DNA from: Porphyromonadaceae bacterium UBA7141
Lineage (GTDB): Bacteria > Bacteroidota > Bacteroidia > Bacteroidales > Muribaculaceae
DNA: 27,721 nt
Reading direction: 5' to 3'
Assembly (NCBI GenBank): GCA_002491945.1
Contig: DKWX01000006.1
Coordinates: 1 to 27,721 of the forward strand
Shown: one piece after another, positions 1 through 7,614 of the stretch
Layout: each line of letters opens with the position of its first letter
Numbering within the stretch: the stretch's first letter is position 1
The notes under the pieces: model-generated
Seen by the model: only the letters and a program-made list of their open reading frames with translations
What the model was told of the DNA's origin: nothing
Database searches by the model: none
Translations under genes and position numbers: made by a program

Positions 1-134
1 GTCGATTCCGGTGCGGAGTGAAGGGGAATATAAACATATTCGACTGAACGACAAGCCAGAAGCGGCAAAAAAGAAGCCGCAGATTGTATAAAAGATTCCC
101 TTTCAATTACTATCGGTTAAATTTGAACACTTAC
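1..134 (+). repeat. Copy A of a 134-bp inverted repeat (partner at 15470-15603)
   Basis: Aligned by hand without gaps to the reverse complement of 15470-15603. I count about 21 differences in 134 bases, roughly 84% identity. The repeat may continue past the left edge of the window. It contains the end of a reading frame (2-91) and finishes in the motif TAAATTTGAACACTTAC at 118-134, which recurs elsewhere in the window. Most likely it is the end of an old mobile element or duplicated gene. Confidence 0.85.
2..91 (+). CDS. 3' end of an unidentified protein gene, possibly a transposase (partial)
   Basis: The frame starting at base 2 is open from the window edge and ends at TAA 89-91, giving 29 residues that include SEGEYKHIRLND and a Lys-rich end. 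The inverted copy at 15513-15602 keeps the same frame and stop. Within the best aligned 25 codons, five of the nine base changes are silent third-position changes, which supports past protein coding. The basic tail and the presence of a decayed second copy suggest a transposase, but no catalytic motif is visible and I do not recognise the family. The start lies outside the window. Confidence 0.6.
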   Translation, partial: SIPVRSEGEYKHIRLNDKPEAAKKKPQIV

Positions 135-170
135 TTATATTAAAAACTGTATAATGACAACATCCGGTAC

Positions 171-323
171 ATGCGAAAGGAAGTTACCTCCGTCTCGCAG
201 CTTTTGGCCGGCTTTGGCCTTTGGGTTCAGTCGCATAGCCAGCTATGTTCCATCACCGGCAAGGCCAAATCTGACCAAAATCCGCGACCCCTGCGTTTAC
301 ATTTTTTGTTGGAAGCGGTCTAA
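171..323 (+). CDS. Small ORF of 50 codons, unknown function
   Basis: ATG at 171 to TAA at 321-323. The protein starts MRKEVTSVSQLLAGFGLWVQ and ends with PRPLRLHFLLEAV. It has no signal peptide or known motif. A TAAATTTG box at 118-125 lies about 45 nt upstream and could be its promoter. The frame contains a perfect 9-bp inverted repeat (213-221 with 261-269), so the stretch could be a structured RNA or repeat element instead of, or as well as, a gene. The longer overlapping frame at 154-351 has less protein-like composition, so I prefer this one. I cannot name a family. Confidence 0.4.
   Translation: MRKEVTSVSQLLAGFGLWVQSHSQLCSITGKAKSDQNPRPLRLHFLLEAV
213..269 (+). other. Stem-loop inside the small ORF
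   Basis: TTTGGCCTT (213-221) is the exact reverse complement of AAGGCCAAA (261-269), a 9-bp stem. A smaller hairpin, CATAG-CCAG-CTATG, sits inside the 39-nt loop at about 234-247. There is no U-tract, so it is not a simple terminator. Confidence 0.5.
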
Positions 324-419
324 AGTGATTAAGGAGGTCGGGAGGCGCTGAATGTATATATGGGCCGGATATAGGCGGGTTGCGGCCGGTCGCAGTGCAG
401 GTGAGTATACACACCGACC

Positions 420-501
420 CTCCGGCCACATTCCCGGAAGTGCGGAGGGGGAGTGTGTGGCCGGAGAGCCGGTATGAATTTAGTGCCGCTGTGAGGCGGC
501 A
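420..501 (-). terminator. Hairpins behind secG, probable operon end
   Basis: Two inverted repeats follow the secG stop on the minus strand. TGCCGC/GCGGCA (484-489 with 496-501, loop of 6) lies directly behind the gene. CTCCGGCCACA/TGTGGCCGGAG (420-430 with 456-466) is a perfect 11-bp stem. Neither has a convincing T-run, so termination is inferred from the structure and position. Confidence 0.4.
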
Positions 502-523
502 TGTGGATTAATCCTGTGTCTGA

Positions 524-847
524 TTATTTGGCGGGCACCTGATTGGCCGGTGCCGGAGTCGAGGCGGGGGCTGCAGCCGGAGTAGTGGCGGGAGCCTTGG
601 TCTCGATTGCCGAGCGGGTGACGGGAGTCTTGATGGCGAATGAAGCGAGGATGCTCACCACGCAGATGAAGATGCCCAGGCCCCATGTGGCTTTTTCAAT
701 GAAATCGGTGGTCTTGCGATAGCCGAGATACTGGTTGCCGCTTGAATAGTCGGAGGCCAGACCGCCCCCTTTTGATTTCTGGATGAGCACCACTGCGATA
801 AGCAGCGCGCATGCCAGAACGATCAGGATACTGAGGAAAATGTACAT
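524..847 (-). CDS. secG: SecG, preprotein translocase subunit
   Basis: This is the small third subunit of the SecYEG channel in the inner membrane, which helps SecA push proteins across. The 107-residue protein shows the SecG layout: TM1 at about 3-23, the family loop with Gly-Gly-Gly-Leu near residues 27-30, TM2 at about 53-73, then an Ala/Pro-rich tail (85-107) typical of Bacteroidetes versions. The start lies 3 nt after the stop of the upstream gene, so it is the last gene of the operon running from 6226 down. Its place next to lptE suits an envelope-assembly operon. Confidence 0.95.
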   Translation of the reverse strand: MYIFLSILIVLACALLIAVVLIQKSKGGGLASDYSSGNQYLGYRKTTDFIEKATWGLGIFICVVSILASFAIKTPVTRSAIETKAPATTPAAAPASTPAPANQVPAK

Positions 848-850
848 ATT

Positions 851-1342
851 TTAACAGTTTGCTTTTTCTTGATTTATGATAAGCTTTTTAAGGAAGCGTA
901 TTTGGTCTGCAAAGTAAATACTTTTTTCCGGATTTTTCAAATTTAACTCCTCAATAATTGCCAGGGCCTCGGCATATTTGCGATTTTTTATGAGCGATGG
1001 CAGCAGACTGGTGTCGGCCGGAGGTGTGTGGCCGGATGCGGGAGCCGGCTCCGGAAGTCCGTCGCCGGGTATGTAGGGGGTCTGTGTGATGCCTGAGGGG
1101 TCGTGTCCGGCCAGGAAAGCATCGATGGCATCGACGGTGGATTGGCATTCCTTCTTATGGGACGTGGCGGCCGGAGCTGGGGCGTTCTGTTTGCCCGGAG
1201 TGTTGAGGCTGATGATGGCCTGCAGCCGCTGGCGGGTTTCGTCGTCTGGTGCGAGAGGGAGCGCGATGATTGCCGCGTAGATGAAATAAGGGTATCTCTC
1301 AAGCAGTTCAAGAGCCTCCGGGTATGATATATCGTGGTGCAT
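851..1342 (-). CDS. Small helical, TPR-like protein of unknown function
   Basis: 163 residues, no signal peptide or membrane segment, so probably cytoplasmic. Residues 8-60 are predicted helical (SYPEALELLERYPYFIYAA). A low-complexity Pro/Ala/His linker spans about 65-115. The C-terminal part (about 115-160) holds one TPR-like helix pair (KYAEALAIIEELNLKNPEKS) followed by FADQIRFLKKLI. From general knowledge, short proteins with this C-terminal signature sit between LptE and SecG in other Bacteroidales, but their role is not known to me. It lies 48 nt behind lptE and 3 nt ahead of secG, so it is surely co-transcribed. A scaffold role in envelope assembly is only a guess. Confidence 0.75.
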   Translation of the reverse strand: MHHDISYPEALELLERYPYFIYAAIIALPLAPDDETRQRLQAIISLNTPGKQNAPAPAATSHKKECQSTVDAIDAFLAGHDPSGITQTPYIPGDGLPEPAPASGHTPPADTSLLPSLIKNRKYAEALAIIEELNLKNPEKSIYFADQIRFLKKLIINQEKANC

Positions 1343-1390
1343 GGGTATGTGGTGCGTGTTGTGATGAATTATGTCCCAGTGTGTGTGGAA

Positions 1391-1921
1391 TCACCAGTTT
1401 CCGAGAGTCGCATTGAATATCAGGTCCACAAGTTCATCGCATATCTCCTGACACAAATCATCCTGCACATCAATCAGCAGCAGCGAAGAGCTGAACTGAC
1501 GGTAGGCCGAGAAACTCTGGTCTATGTTGTTGGCCGGATTGATATTGTCGGTGTATTTTATGTGTACAGTGATTGTGAGTCGGGTCTCTGTGGCATATGC
1601 ATCCTCACCCACAGACTGGGGCGAGAGAGCGTATCCCGTGATTTCGCCCGTGATTTCGGCATCGGCGTTGCCGTCGATGATCTGCAGGCGAGTCTGACGG
1701 GTGACTGCGTCCATCAGCCGGTTCTGGAATTCCTGCTGCAGCGGTGGGTACACGAGTGCTGCGCGAATCGGGAACTCCGATACGTGTATTGTCTTGTACA
1801 GGTCATAATTTATGGCCGATCCGTTCAGCTTATAGCTGATGCGGCATGAGGAGAGTCCGCAGACTATAGGCATGAGCATCATGACGATAAGCAGAGGAAG
1901 TGTAATTGTGGCGCGTTTCAT
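1391..1921 (-). CDS. lptE: LptE family lipoprotein, LPS assembly
   Basis: LptE plugs the LptD barrel in the outer membrane, where LPS is inserted into the outer leaflet. I chose the ATG at 1921 because it gives a clean lipoprotein signal: MKRATI, a hydrophobic stretch, then a lipobox ending LSSC (Cys at about residue 26). An upstream ATG at 1972 would add 17 residues, overlap the preceding gene and spoil the signal peptide. The mature part begins RISYKLNGSAINYD and continues with the beta-rich pattern of the Bacteroidetes LptE family, about 176 residues in all. It starts 25 nt after the sigma-54 regulator. The family call rests on pattern recognition and the neighbourhood. Confidence 0.85.
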   Translation of the reverse strand: MKRATITLPLLIVMMLMPIVCGLSSCRISYKLNGSAINYDLYKTIHVSEFPIRAALVYPPLQQEFQNRLMDAVTRQTRLQIIDGNADAEITGEITGYALSPQSVGEDAYATETRLTITVHIKYTDNINPANNIDQSFSAYRQFSSSLLLIDVQDDLCQEICDELVDLIFNATLGNW

Positions 1922-1946
1922 CGGCGGAGGTATCGGAGAGATGGAT

Positions 1947-3173
1947 TTATATGTCGGAGAGTCTGAAGTCATGTATTTTGCGGTAGAGGGTGCGTGGCGA
2001 TATGCCGAGCTGTTCGGCGGCGCGGCGCTTGTCGCCGCCGTTGCGGCGCAGTGCTTCGGCTATAGCTTCGCGTTCGGTGTCTTCGAGCGACAGCGGAGGA
2101 TTCTCCTTTTCAGCAAGCACTTCGTGCAGTATGCCTCGATGAGTTTCAGCTTCGTTATTGTCAGCCGGGATGCGTGGCGGGAGTTTTGTCAGCAGCGCCC
2201 GGGTCTGTTCGCCCCCATGAGGCGTAACGCCCAGGATGGAGCGGAGTTCGGCTATCTCGCTTTTCATGGCGAAAAGAGTCTGCCAGAGGAACTCTCGCTC
2301 ATGCTCATAAGTGTGCATGTCGGCCACGGGCATGCTTTCCCGATTGCCGGGGCGTTCCGGCATGGGTAGCGCTTCCAGAAGAGTGAGTCGCGAAATCTCT
2401 TCTCCTGCATGAAAAAGAGCAAGCTGCTCTACTATGTTTTTCAGCTGTCGCACATTCCCCGGCCAGCGGTAAAGCATTATAGCGTGTCGGGCTTCCTCGG
2501 AGAAGCGTATTGGCTCGGTCATATAGCGCTCGGCGAATGATGCGGCAAAGCGTCGGGCCAGCATCAGAGCGTCGTCGCCGCGGTCGTGCAGAGGCGGCAC
2601 ATTGATGAGTACTGTCGAGAGGCGATAATAGAGGTCTTCGCGGAATTTTCCTTTCCTCACTGCCATGAGGAGGTCGACATTTGTAGCGGCCACGATACGC
2701 ACATTCGTGCGCTGCACCGTCGATGAACCGACCTTCATGAATTCCCCCGATTCAAGCACACGCAGCAGCCGTGCCTGTGTGGTGAGGGGGAGTTCGGCCA
2801 CTTCATCAAGAAAGATAGTTCCGCCGTCGGCCTCTTCAAAGTATCCTTTGCGTGTGGCTACAGCTCCGGTGAAGGCCCCTTTCTCGTGACCGAAAAGTTC
2901 GGAGTCGATGGTGCCTTCAGGTATCGCGCCGCAATTGACGGCGATGTATTTCTTATGCTTGCGTGCTCCGGTGGTGTGTATAATCTGGGGAAAGAATTCC
3001 TTGCCGGTGCCGCTTTCGCCAATCACGAGCACCGACAGGTCGATCGGAGCCACCTTGATGGCGCGGAGTATGGCATCGGTAAGTGCCGGGGAATTGCCAA
3101 TGATGGAGAATCGCTGCTTGGCACGCTCCACCGCCTGCGGCACGCTGGGATTTTCAGTTATGTCGGCCGGCAT
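1947..3173 (-). CDS. Sigma-54-dependent transcription activator (AAA+ with Fis-type HTH)
   Basis: An enhancer-binding protein that uses ATP to open promoters held by RNA polymerase with sigma-54. Starting at the ATG at 3173 (408 residues), the visible parts are Walker A GESGTGKE (52-59), the sigma-54 contact loop GAFTGA (99-104), Walker B GTIFLDE (about 118-124), the WPGNVRQL segment late in the AAA+ domain, and a Fis-type HTH at the C-terminus (about 375-408, NGGDKRRAAEQLGISPRTLY). There is no receiver or GAF domain: only about 20 residues precede the AAA+ core. It is probably controlled by a partner protein or by its own amount. The reading frame is open further upstream to 3338, but that part overlaps purN and lacks family character. 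Confidence 0.92.
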   Translation of the reverse strand: MPADITENPSVPQAVERAKQRFSIIGNSPALTDAILRAIKVAPIDLSVLVIGESGTGKEFFPQIIHTTGARKHKKYIAVNCGAIPEGTIDSELFGHEKGAFTGAVATRKGYFEEADGGTIFLDEVAELPLTTQARLLRVLESGEFMKVGSSTVQRTNVRIVAATNVDLLMAVRKGKFREDLYYRLSTVLINVPPLHDRGDDALMLARRFAASFAERYMTEPIRFSEEARHAIMLYRWPGNVRQLKNIVEQLALFHAGEEISRLTLLEALPMPERPGNRESMPVADMHTYEHEREFLWQTLFAMKSEIAELRSILGVTPHGGEQTRALLTKLPPRIPADNNEAETHRGILHEVLAEKENPPLSLEDTEREAIAEALRRNGGDKRRAAEQLGISPRTLYRKIHDFRLSDI

Positions 3174-3213
3174 AAGCGTCTGAGTTGTTTGATTGTGATA
3201 AGGAAGTGAAATC

Positions 3214-4344
3214 TCAATTGAAGAGCAGAGAGAGGGGCAGATAAAGCGACTGCACCAGCACTCCGACAACGAAGCTGACGATAATCCATATTTGTGCTCG
3301 TTCCGAACTGCGGCGTGCCCCCTCCATATCACCGGCATAATACTTTGAGCTCACCTGAGTGGAATAGATGATGGCCACAACTCCAGCAGGCAGACAGCAG
3401 ATCACAGTCATTATGACGGCCCATACAAGATATGTCGGCGGCATCGGTTGCTCAGGCTGCGGATAATGAGGGGCAAGATGTTCCGGTGCGGACTGTGAAG
3501 GGTGGGGTGTGAATCCGACTTTCTCAGTGCGTCGGGGGAGTGGCGGAGGCACGGCGCCGGGATATTCCGGCGGCAGTTTCGTGGGGTCGTAGGCCACGCC
3601 GAGAGTGCTGGCCCATTCCTGTCCGGGAGCCACAGTCTCCCGAACTTCCTGCACCCCGGGATTGCTTTTATTCTCTCCGGTAGCTGCTTCATCCGGGGCA
3701 ACAGAGGCATCCCGGGCTGTTGTGTCGGCGTGGGACTGCTGCGAATCGGCCGGTGCGGCGACCTCCGGGTTGTCAAGCTTCCCCAAGGCCGCCATTATGG
3801 CGCGTGGATAAAGTGAATATTCCACTTCGTGTACTTTCTGTTCGAGCGATTCAGCAGTGTCGCCGGGGGTGACTTCCACTTCTTCCTGCATCAGTATTTC
3901 GCCGGCATCGAGGCGGTCTGTCACATAATGCACTGTGGCTCCTGAACGAGTCTCGCCTGCGGCGATTACGGCCTCATGCACCTTTCTGCCATACATCCCT
4001 TTGCCTGAATACGCCGGTAGCAGCGACGGATGGATATTGAGCATCCGTCCGGAGAAGGCGCGGGTGATTGTGTCGGGCACATGACGCAGGAATCCGGCGA
4101 GCACCACGAGGTCGATTCCGCGCCGGCATAGAAGAGTGACGATTTCATCCGGACGGTCAGTCCATACTTCCGGAGGGAGAAAAAGAGTGTCGACATCGCG
4201 AGCGCGCATTCGTTCAGCCACGGGTGCGTCCGGGCGGTCGTAGATTACGAGTTCCACCTTCACCCGGTTGCCATGGGCGAAATAGTCGTATATATGTTGG
4301 GCATTAGAGCCGTTGCCTGAGCACAGGATTGCTATTTTTTTCAT
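3214..4344 (-). CDS. purN: PurN (GAR formyltransferase) fused to a CD225-like membrane domain
   Basis: Residues 1-190 are a normal phosphoribosylglycinamide formyltransferase, which moves the formyl group of 10-formyl-THF to GAR in purine synthesis. Seen: CSGNGSN phosphate loop (8-14), LAGFLRHV (82-89), the catalytic NIHPSLLP (Asn103, His105) and VTDRLDAGEI (141-150). PurN normally ends near residue 190. Here the frame continues without a stop through a Pro-rich linker (about 195-300, including AVPPPLP) into a CD225/dispanin-like domain (303-376): a hydrophobic segment with CCLPAG, the GD-EGARRSSERA loop and a second hydrophobic helix. The enzyme would thus be tethered to the inner membrane. 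It lies 31 nt behind the ABC exporter and 40 nt before the sigma-54 activator. Confidence 0.92.
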   Translation of the reverse strand: MKKIAILCSGNGSNAQHIYDYFAHGNRVKVELVIYDRPDAPVAERMRARDVDTLFLPPEVWTDRPDEIVTLLCRRGIDLVVLAGFLRHVPDTITRAFSGRMLNIHPSLLPAYSGKGMYGRKVHEAVIAAGETRSGATVHYVTDRLDAGEILMQEEVEVTPGDTAESLEQKVHEVEYSLYPRAIMAALGKLDNPEVAAPADSQQSHADTTARDASVAPDEAATGENKSNPGVQEVRETVAPGQEWASTLGVAYDPTKLPPEYPGAVPPPLPRRTEKVGFTPHPSQSAPEHLAPHYPQPEQPMPPTYLVWAVIMTVICCLPAGVVAIIYSTQVSSKYYAGDMEGARRSSERAQIWIIVSFVVGVLVQSLYLPLSLLFN

Positions 4345-4375
4345 ATTCAGAGGATTTTATTGAGGGCGTGGGGAA

Positions 4376-6226
4376 TTATTGCTTATCATCTGCCGATTGC
4401 AGACGGATAAGCTTGCGGTAATGGCCGTCAAGTGCCATAAGTTGCTCATGTGTGCCTTCTTCGATTATGCGCCCTTCGTGCATTACGCAGATTTTGTCGG
4501 CGTTGGTGATGGTGCTCAGTCGATGGGCTATCACGATGGTGGTGCGGTCCTTCATCAGGCGCTCCAGAGCTTCCTGCACCAGTCGCTCGCTCTCTGTGTC
4601 GAGTGCCGATGTGGCCTCGTCGAGTATCAGCACCGGGGGATTCTTTAGAATGGCACGGGCTATGCTGACCCGTTGGCGCTGGCCGCCGGAGAGGCGGGAA
4701 CCTCGGTCGCCTACTATGGTGTCATAGCCATCGGATGTGGCCATGATGAAATCATGTGCGTTGGCGATGCGTGCGGCCCGCTCCACATCCTGTCGGGTGG
4801 CATCGGGGCATCCGAACGCTATATTGTTGAAGAAGGTGTCGTTGAACAGTATGGCCTCCTGATTGACATTGCCCATCAGCGATCGCAGGTCGTAGACCTT
4901 GATTCGGCGCACATCCACCCCGTCCACCAGCACGGCTCCTTGCTGCACATCCCAGAATCGTGGCACGAGGTCAACGAGAGTCGACTTTCCCGACCCCGAC
5001 TGTCCCACGATGGCCACCGTCTGACCTGGCTCTACCCGGAGCGACACATGGTCGATGACGCGGCGTGTGCCGTCGTAGCTGAAGCAGACATCGCGGAATT
5101 CAATCTCGCTCCCCCCGGCGGCAGAGGCCGGTAGTGATTCGGGATTCTCCGGGTCGGCGATAGGATTGGATGCATTCATGATTACGTCAATGCGCTGCAG
5201 GGCAGCCATACCCTTCTGGATGGTATACGAACTTCTCGACAGCTCCTTGGCCGGATTGATGATACTGTAGAAAATCACCATATAATAGATAAACTCAGCC
5301 GCATCGATGCTTGAATGCCCGGATAGAATCAGGCTTCCGCCGAACCACAGCACTGCTGCAATGGCAATCGTGCCGAGCGTCTCGCTCATGGGGTGAGCCA
5401 GGGCCACGCGCCGTTGCACGGCATTGTTGATGCTCAGGTATTCACCTGTCTCTCCGCCGAATCGCCGGCGCATCTGGCTCTCGGCATTGAAAGCCTTGAC
5501 GATGCGCAGACCGCCGATTGTCTCCTCTGCGGTGGAGAGTATTATGCCCCAGAGGTCCTGGGCGCGGCGAGAGGATATCTTCAGTTTCTTTCCGGCAAAA
5601 CCCATCACGCTTCCGGCTATCGGGAGCAGCACAAGCACGAATATCGTGAGCTGCCATGATATATAAATCATCACGGCCAGACACACCACAATCATTATCG
5701 GATAGCGTATTACCGACAGAATCGAGGCCAGCACCGAATTCTCCACTTCGCTCACATCGCCCGACAGGCGCGCCATTATGTCGCCCTTGCGCTCCATAGT
5801 GAAGAAGCCGATGGGGAGACTGACGATTTTTGCATACATGGCATTGCGAATGTCGCGTACCACGCCGTTGCGCAGCGGGATGATGAAATAGTCGGACAGG
5901 AAATAGGTGCCCGTCTTGAGGATTGTCATGACAATAAGTATTCCGGCCAGTATGGCCAGAGTATAGGATTGTCCGTGCTGCAGGATAAGGCGGTCGGTGA
6001 AATAATAGAAATTGTTGACTGCCACCTCCTTGATATTCTCCTCGCCCCATGGTATGAAATCATAATGAGTGGTGTTGAGTCCGAAGAGCATCTGCAGTAT
6101 CGGAATCAGAAAAGCGAACGAGAATATCGTGAAGAAGGCCGTAATGATGTTGAAGAGCACACTTAGCGAGAGTGTGCCCCTATATGGCCAGGCGAACCGG
6201 CGAATGAACATCCACAGGTCTTTCAT
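4376..6226 (-). CDS. MsbA-like ABC exporter (fused TMD-NBD half transporter)
   Basis: A 616-residue type IV ABC exporter in the inner membrane, working as a homodimer. The N-terminal half (about 15-345) holds six membrane helices. The ATPase half carries the A-loop Tyr384 in CFSYDG, Walker A GQSGSGKST (408-416), Q-loop Gln456, signature LSGGQ (512-516), Walker B VLILDEA (532-538) and the H-loop His568. Size and sequence match the MsbA-like group that flips lipid A-core or other lipids. Its place ahead of lptE and near a lipid A-type acyltransferase supports a lipid role, but the substrate cannot be read from sequence. It is the first gene of the operon ending at secG, with its own promoter at 6299-6330. 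Confidence 0.93.
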   Translation of the reverse strand: MKDLWMFIRRFAWPYRGTLSLSVLFNIITAFFTIFSFAFLIPILQMLFGLNTTHYDFIPWGEENIKEVAVNNFYYFTDRLILQHGQSYTLAILAGILIVMTILKTGTYFLSDYFIIPLRNGVVRDIRNAMYAKIVSLPIGFFTMERKGDIMARLSGDVSEVENSVLASILSVIRYPIMIVVCLAVMIYISWQLTIFVLVLLPIAGSVMGFAGKKLKISSRRAQDLWGIILSTAEETIGGLRIVKAFNAESQMRRRFGGETGEYLSINNAVQRRVALAHPMSETLGTIAIAAVLWFGGSLILSGHSSIDAAEFIYYMVIFYSIINPAKELSRSSYTIQKGMAALQRIDVIMNASNPIADPENPESLPASAAGGSEIEFRDVCFSYDGTRRVIDHVSLRVEPGQTVAIVGQSGSGKSTLVDLVPRFWDVQQGAVLVDGVDVRRIKVYDLRSLMGNVNQEAILFNDTFFNNIAFGCPDATRQDVERAARIANAHDFIMATSDGYDTIVGDRGSRLSGGQRQRVSIARAILKNPPVLILDEATSALDTESERLVQEALERLMKDRTTIVIAHRLSTITNADKICVMHEGRIIEEGTHEQLMALDGHYRKLIRLQSADDKQ

Positions 6227-6298
6227 TTGTATATGAGTCTCATGATGTTTGGAAGAAGCCGTCTGAACAAGTCAGCAAACTGCCTCGGATTCAAATTG

Positions 6299-6330
6299 CA
6301 AATTTAAGCAAATTTTCGTCAGTAATCAAC
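6299..6330 (-). promoter_or_regulatory. Probable Bacteroidetes promoter of the exporter-secG operon
   Basis: Read on the minus strand: GTTG (6330-6327), 20 nt, then TAAATTTG (6306-6299). This fits the Bacteroidetes -33 (TTTG) and -7 (TAnnTTTG) boxes at the right spacing, with one mismatch in the -33. Transcription would start near 6290, leaving a leader of about 65 nt before the ATG at 6226. Confidence 0.6.
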
Positions 6331-7540
6331 TCTTTGTCGCCGAATCATTTTCCAGCCGGCGTGCCGCAGCTTCGATATCGGGGCGCTGCACGAAGCGCTG
6401 CACCAGATAGCCGGCCGTCAGATAGATGGTAGCCAGGATCCAGAGATTGCGGTATTCCACACTCACTTGTGCCAGCGACGCACCGTTGGTGTTCATGCGG
6501 ATGAACCCTTCGACACCCCACGTGCCAGGCACGGCATCGGCCAGCACCCGCCAGAATCCGGTGATGGCATATCTTGGCCATGTCAGACCCGAAAGGAACA
6601 GGAACACAACCGATGTCACAACCCATATGACAAAGATGCTCTCGCGCTCGCGCACTATCCCCTGCAGTACGAAGCCGAGTCCGACCGACGACAAAACGAA
6701 CGGCACGATAAATAGGAACTCCTGCAGGGTGTCGCCGGCCATCGGGAATCTGAAGATGAGCGGCACGTAATGCACTATATAGATCACGGGCACTATCATC
6801 ATGATGAGATATACGGTGGTCTGGCCTCCCATAGTGGCAATCAGCGAGGAGCGCTCTGCCGAAAGGGGGGTGAAAGAGGCTTTGCGGGGGTCCTGACGCT
6901 TTGCGCCGCCGCACATCGACACGGCAAGCAGTAGCGACTGCTGCAGGATAAGCATCAGAATGCCGGGCATGACGAATGAGTCGAAGCCCCCTTCGATATT
7001 GCCCATCTGGATATTATTGACAGGCATGAGGTCGCCTGAAGAGATGGTTTCGGCAAGAGGGGCTATGTGGTCGATGCGCCTGGTGGTGATGGTGGCTCCG
7101 AAATCCTGCATCACATCGGTGGCCGACACGAGGAGGCCGCGGTAGCGCAGCAGCAACGACATTTCGCAATACATCACGGCCTGAGCCTGCTCATTGAGTC
7201 CGACGCGGCGTTCGAATCCCTCCGGAATCTCCAGAATGCCGTAGGCATCATGCTCATTCATGGCACGCTTTGCCTCTCCGAGATTGGCGGCATATCCGAT
7301 TACCCAGGCTCCCTGTGCCGCATCGATGCGGCGCACCAGTTCGCGCGACATCGGAGTGCGGTCATTGTCGACCACCACGAGCTGCACGTCTCTCACCAGT
7401 TCGGGATTATAAATCAGAGAATACACCAGCGGATATGCCAGCGGCAGCAGAATCAGGAATATCAGCACTCCGGGATCGCCTTTCACGAGCCGGAATTCCT
7501 GAATCAGCGCATGATAATATTGTCGGAAGAATTTCTTCAT
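6326..7540 (-). CDS. ABC-2 type permease, efflux operon (second permease)
   Basis: 404-residue inner-membrane protein of the ABC-2 permease family (YhhJ/YbhS/YbhR type). One hydrophobic helix near the N-terminus (about 24-46, GVLIFLILLPLAYPLVYSLI), then a periplasmic domain of about 140 residues, then a bundle of about five helices (from about 190: PGILMLILQQSLLLAVSM, and further ones to about 385). This layout is typical of permeases that work with a HlyD-type adaptor and TolC. It is the last gene of the tolC-adaptor-permease-permease operon, 74 nt behind its paralogue. No ATP-binding domain is present. The substrate is unknown; relatives handle drugs or other small hydrophobic compounds. 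Confidence 0.9.
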   Translation of the reverse strand: MKKFFRQYYHALIQEFRLVKGDPGVLIFLILLPLAYPLVYSLIYNPELVRDVQLVVVDNDRTPMSRELVRRIDAAQGAWVIGYAANLGEAKRAMNEHDAYGILEIPEGFERRVGLNEQAQAVMYCEMSLLLRYRGLLVSATDVMQDFGATITTRRIDHIAPLAETISSGDLMPVNNIQMGNIEGGFDSFVMPGILMLILQQSLLLAVSMCGGAKRQDPRKASFTPLSAERSSLIATMGGQTTVYLIMMIVPVIYIVHYVPLIFRFPMAGDTLQEFLFIVPFVLSSVGLGFVLQGIVRERESIFVIWVVTSVVFLFLSGLTWPRYAITGFWRVLADAVPGTWGVEGFIRMNTNGASLAQVSVEYRNLWILATIYLTAGYLVQRFVQRPDIEAAARRLENDSATKS

Positions 7541-7614
7541 AAATCAACGTGTTAGAATGAAGAGAGAGCGGATGATGGTGAAGTGCAGGGGTGCCTTATC
7601 CGGGGCATGGACCG

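Noticed and set aside
154..351. 65-codon frame overlapping the small ORF at 171-323
   Set aside because: Cys/Pro/Arg-rich, out of frame with the more protein-like ORF at 171, so treated as a shadow.
352..477. 41-codon frame after a GGAGG-like sequence, near 352
   Set aside because: Low-complexity Gly/Arg/Ala composition overlapping hairpins, and no support for a start; the GGAGG is too far from the ATG.
1334..2369. Two plus-strand frames of 171 and 176 codons opposite lptE and the sigma-54 activator
   Set aside because: Both mirror real minus-strand genes with clear motifs, so they are shadows.
5442..6050. 202-codon alternative frame inside the ABC exporter
   Set aside because: The exporter's frame has all ABC motifs; the other frame is His/Arg-rich without motifs.
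7262..7275. TGGCAC...TTGC resembling a sigma-54 promoter
   Set aside because: The spacing is 3 nt instead of 5, and it lies inside the permease gene.
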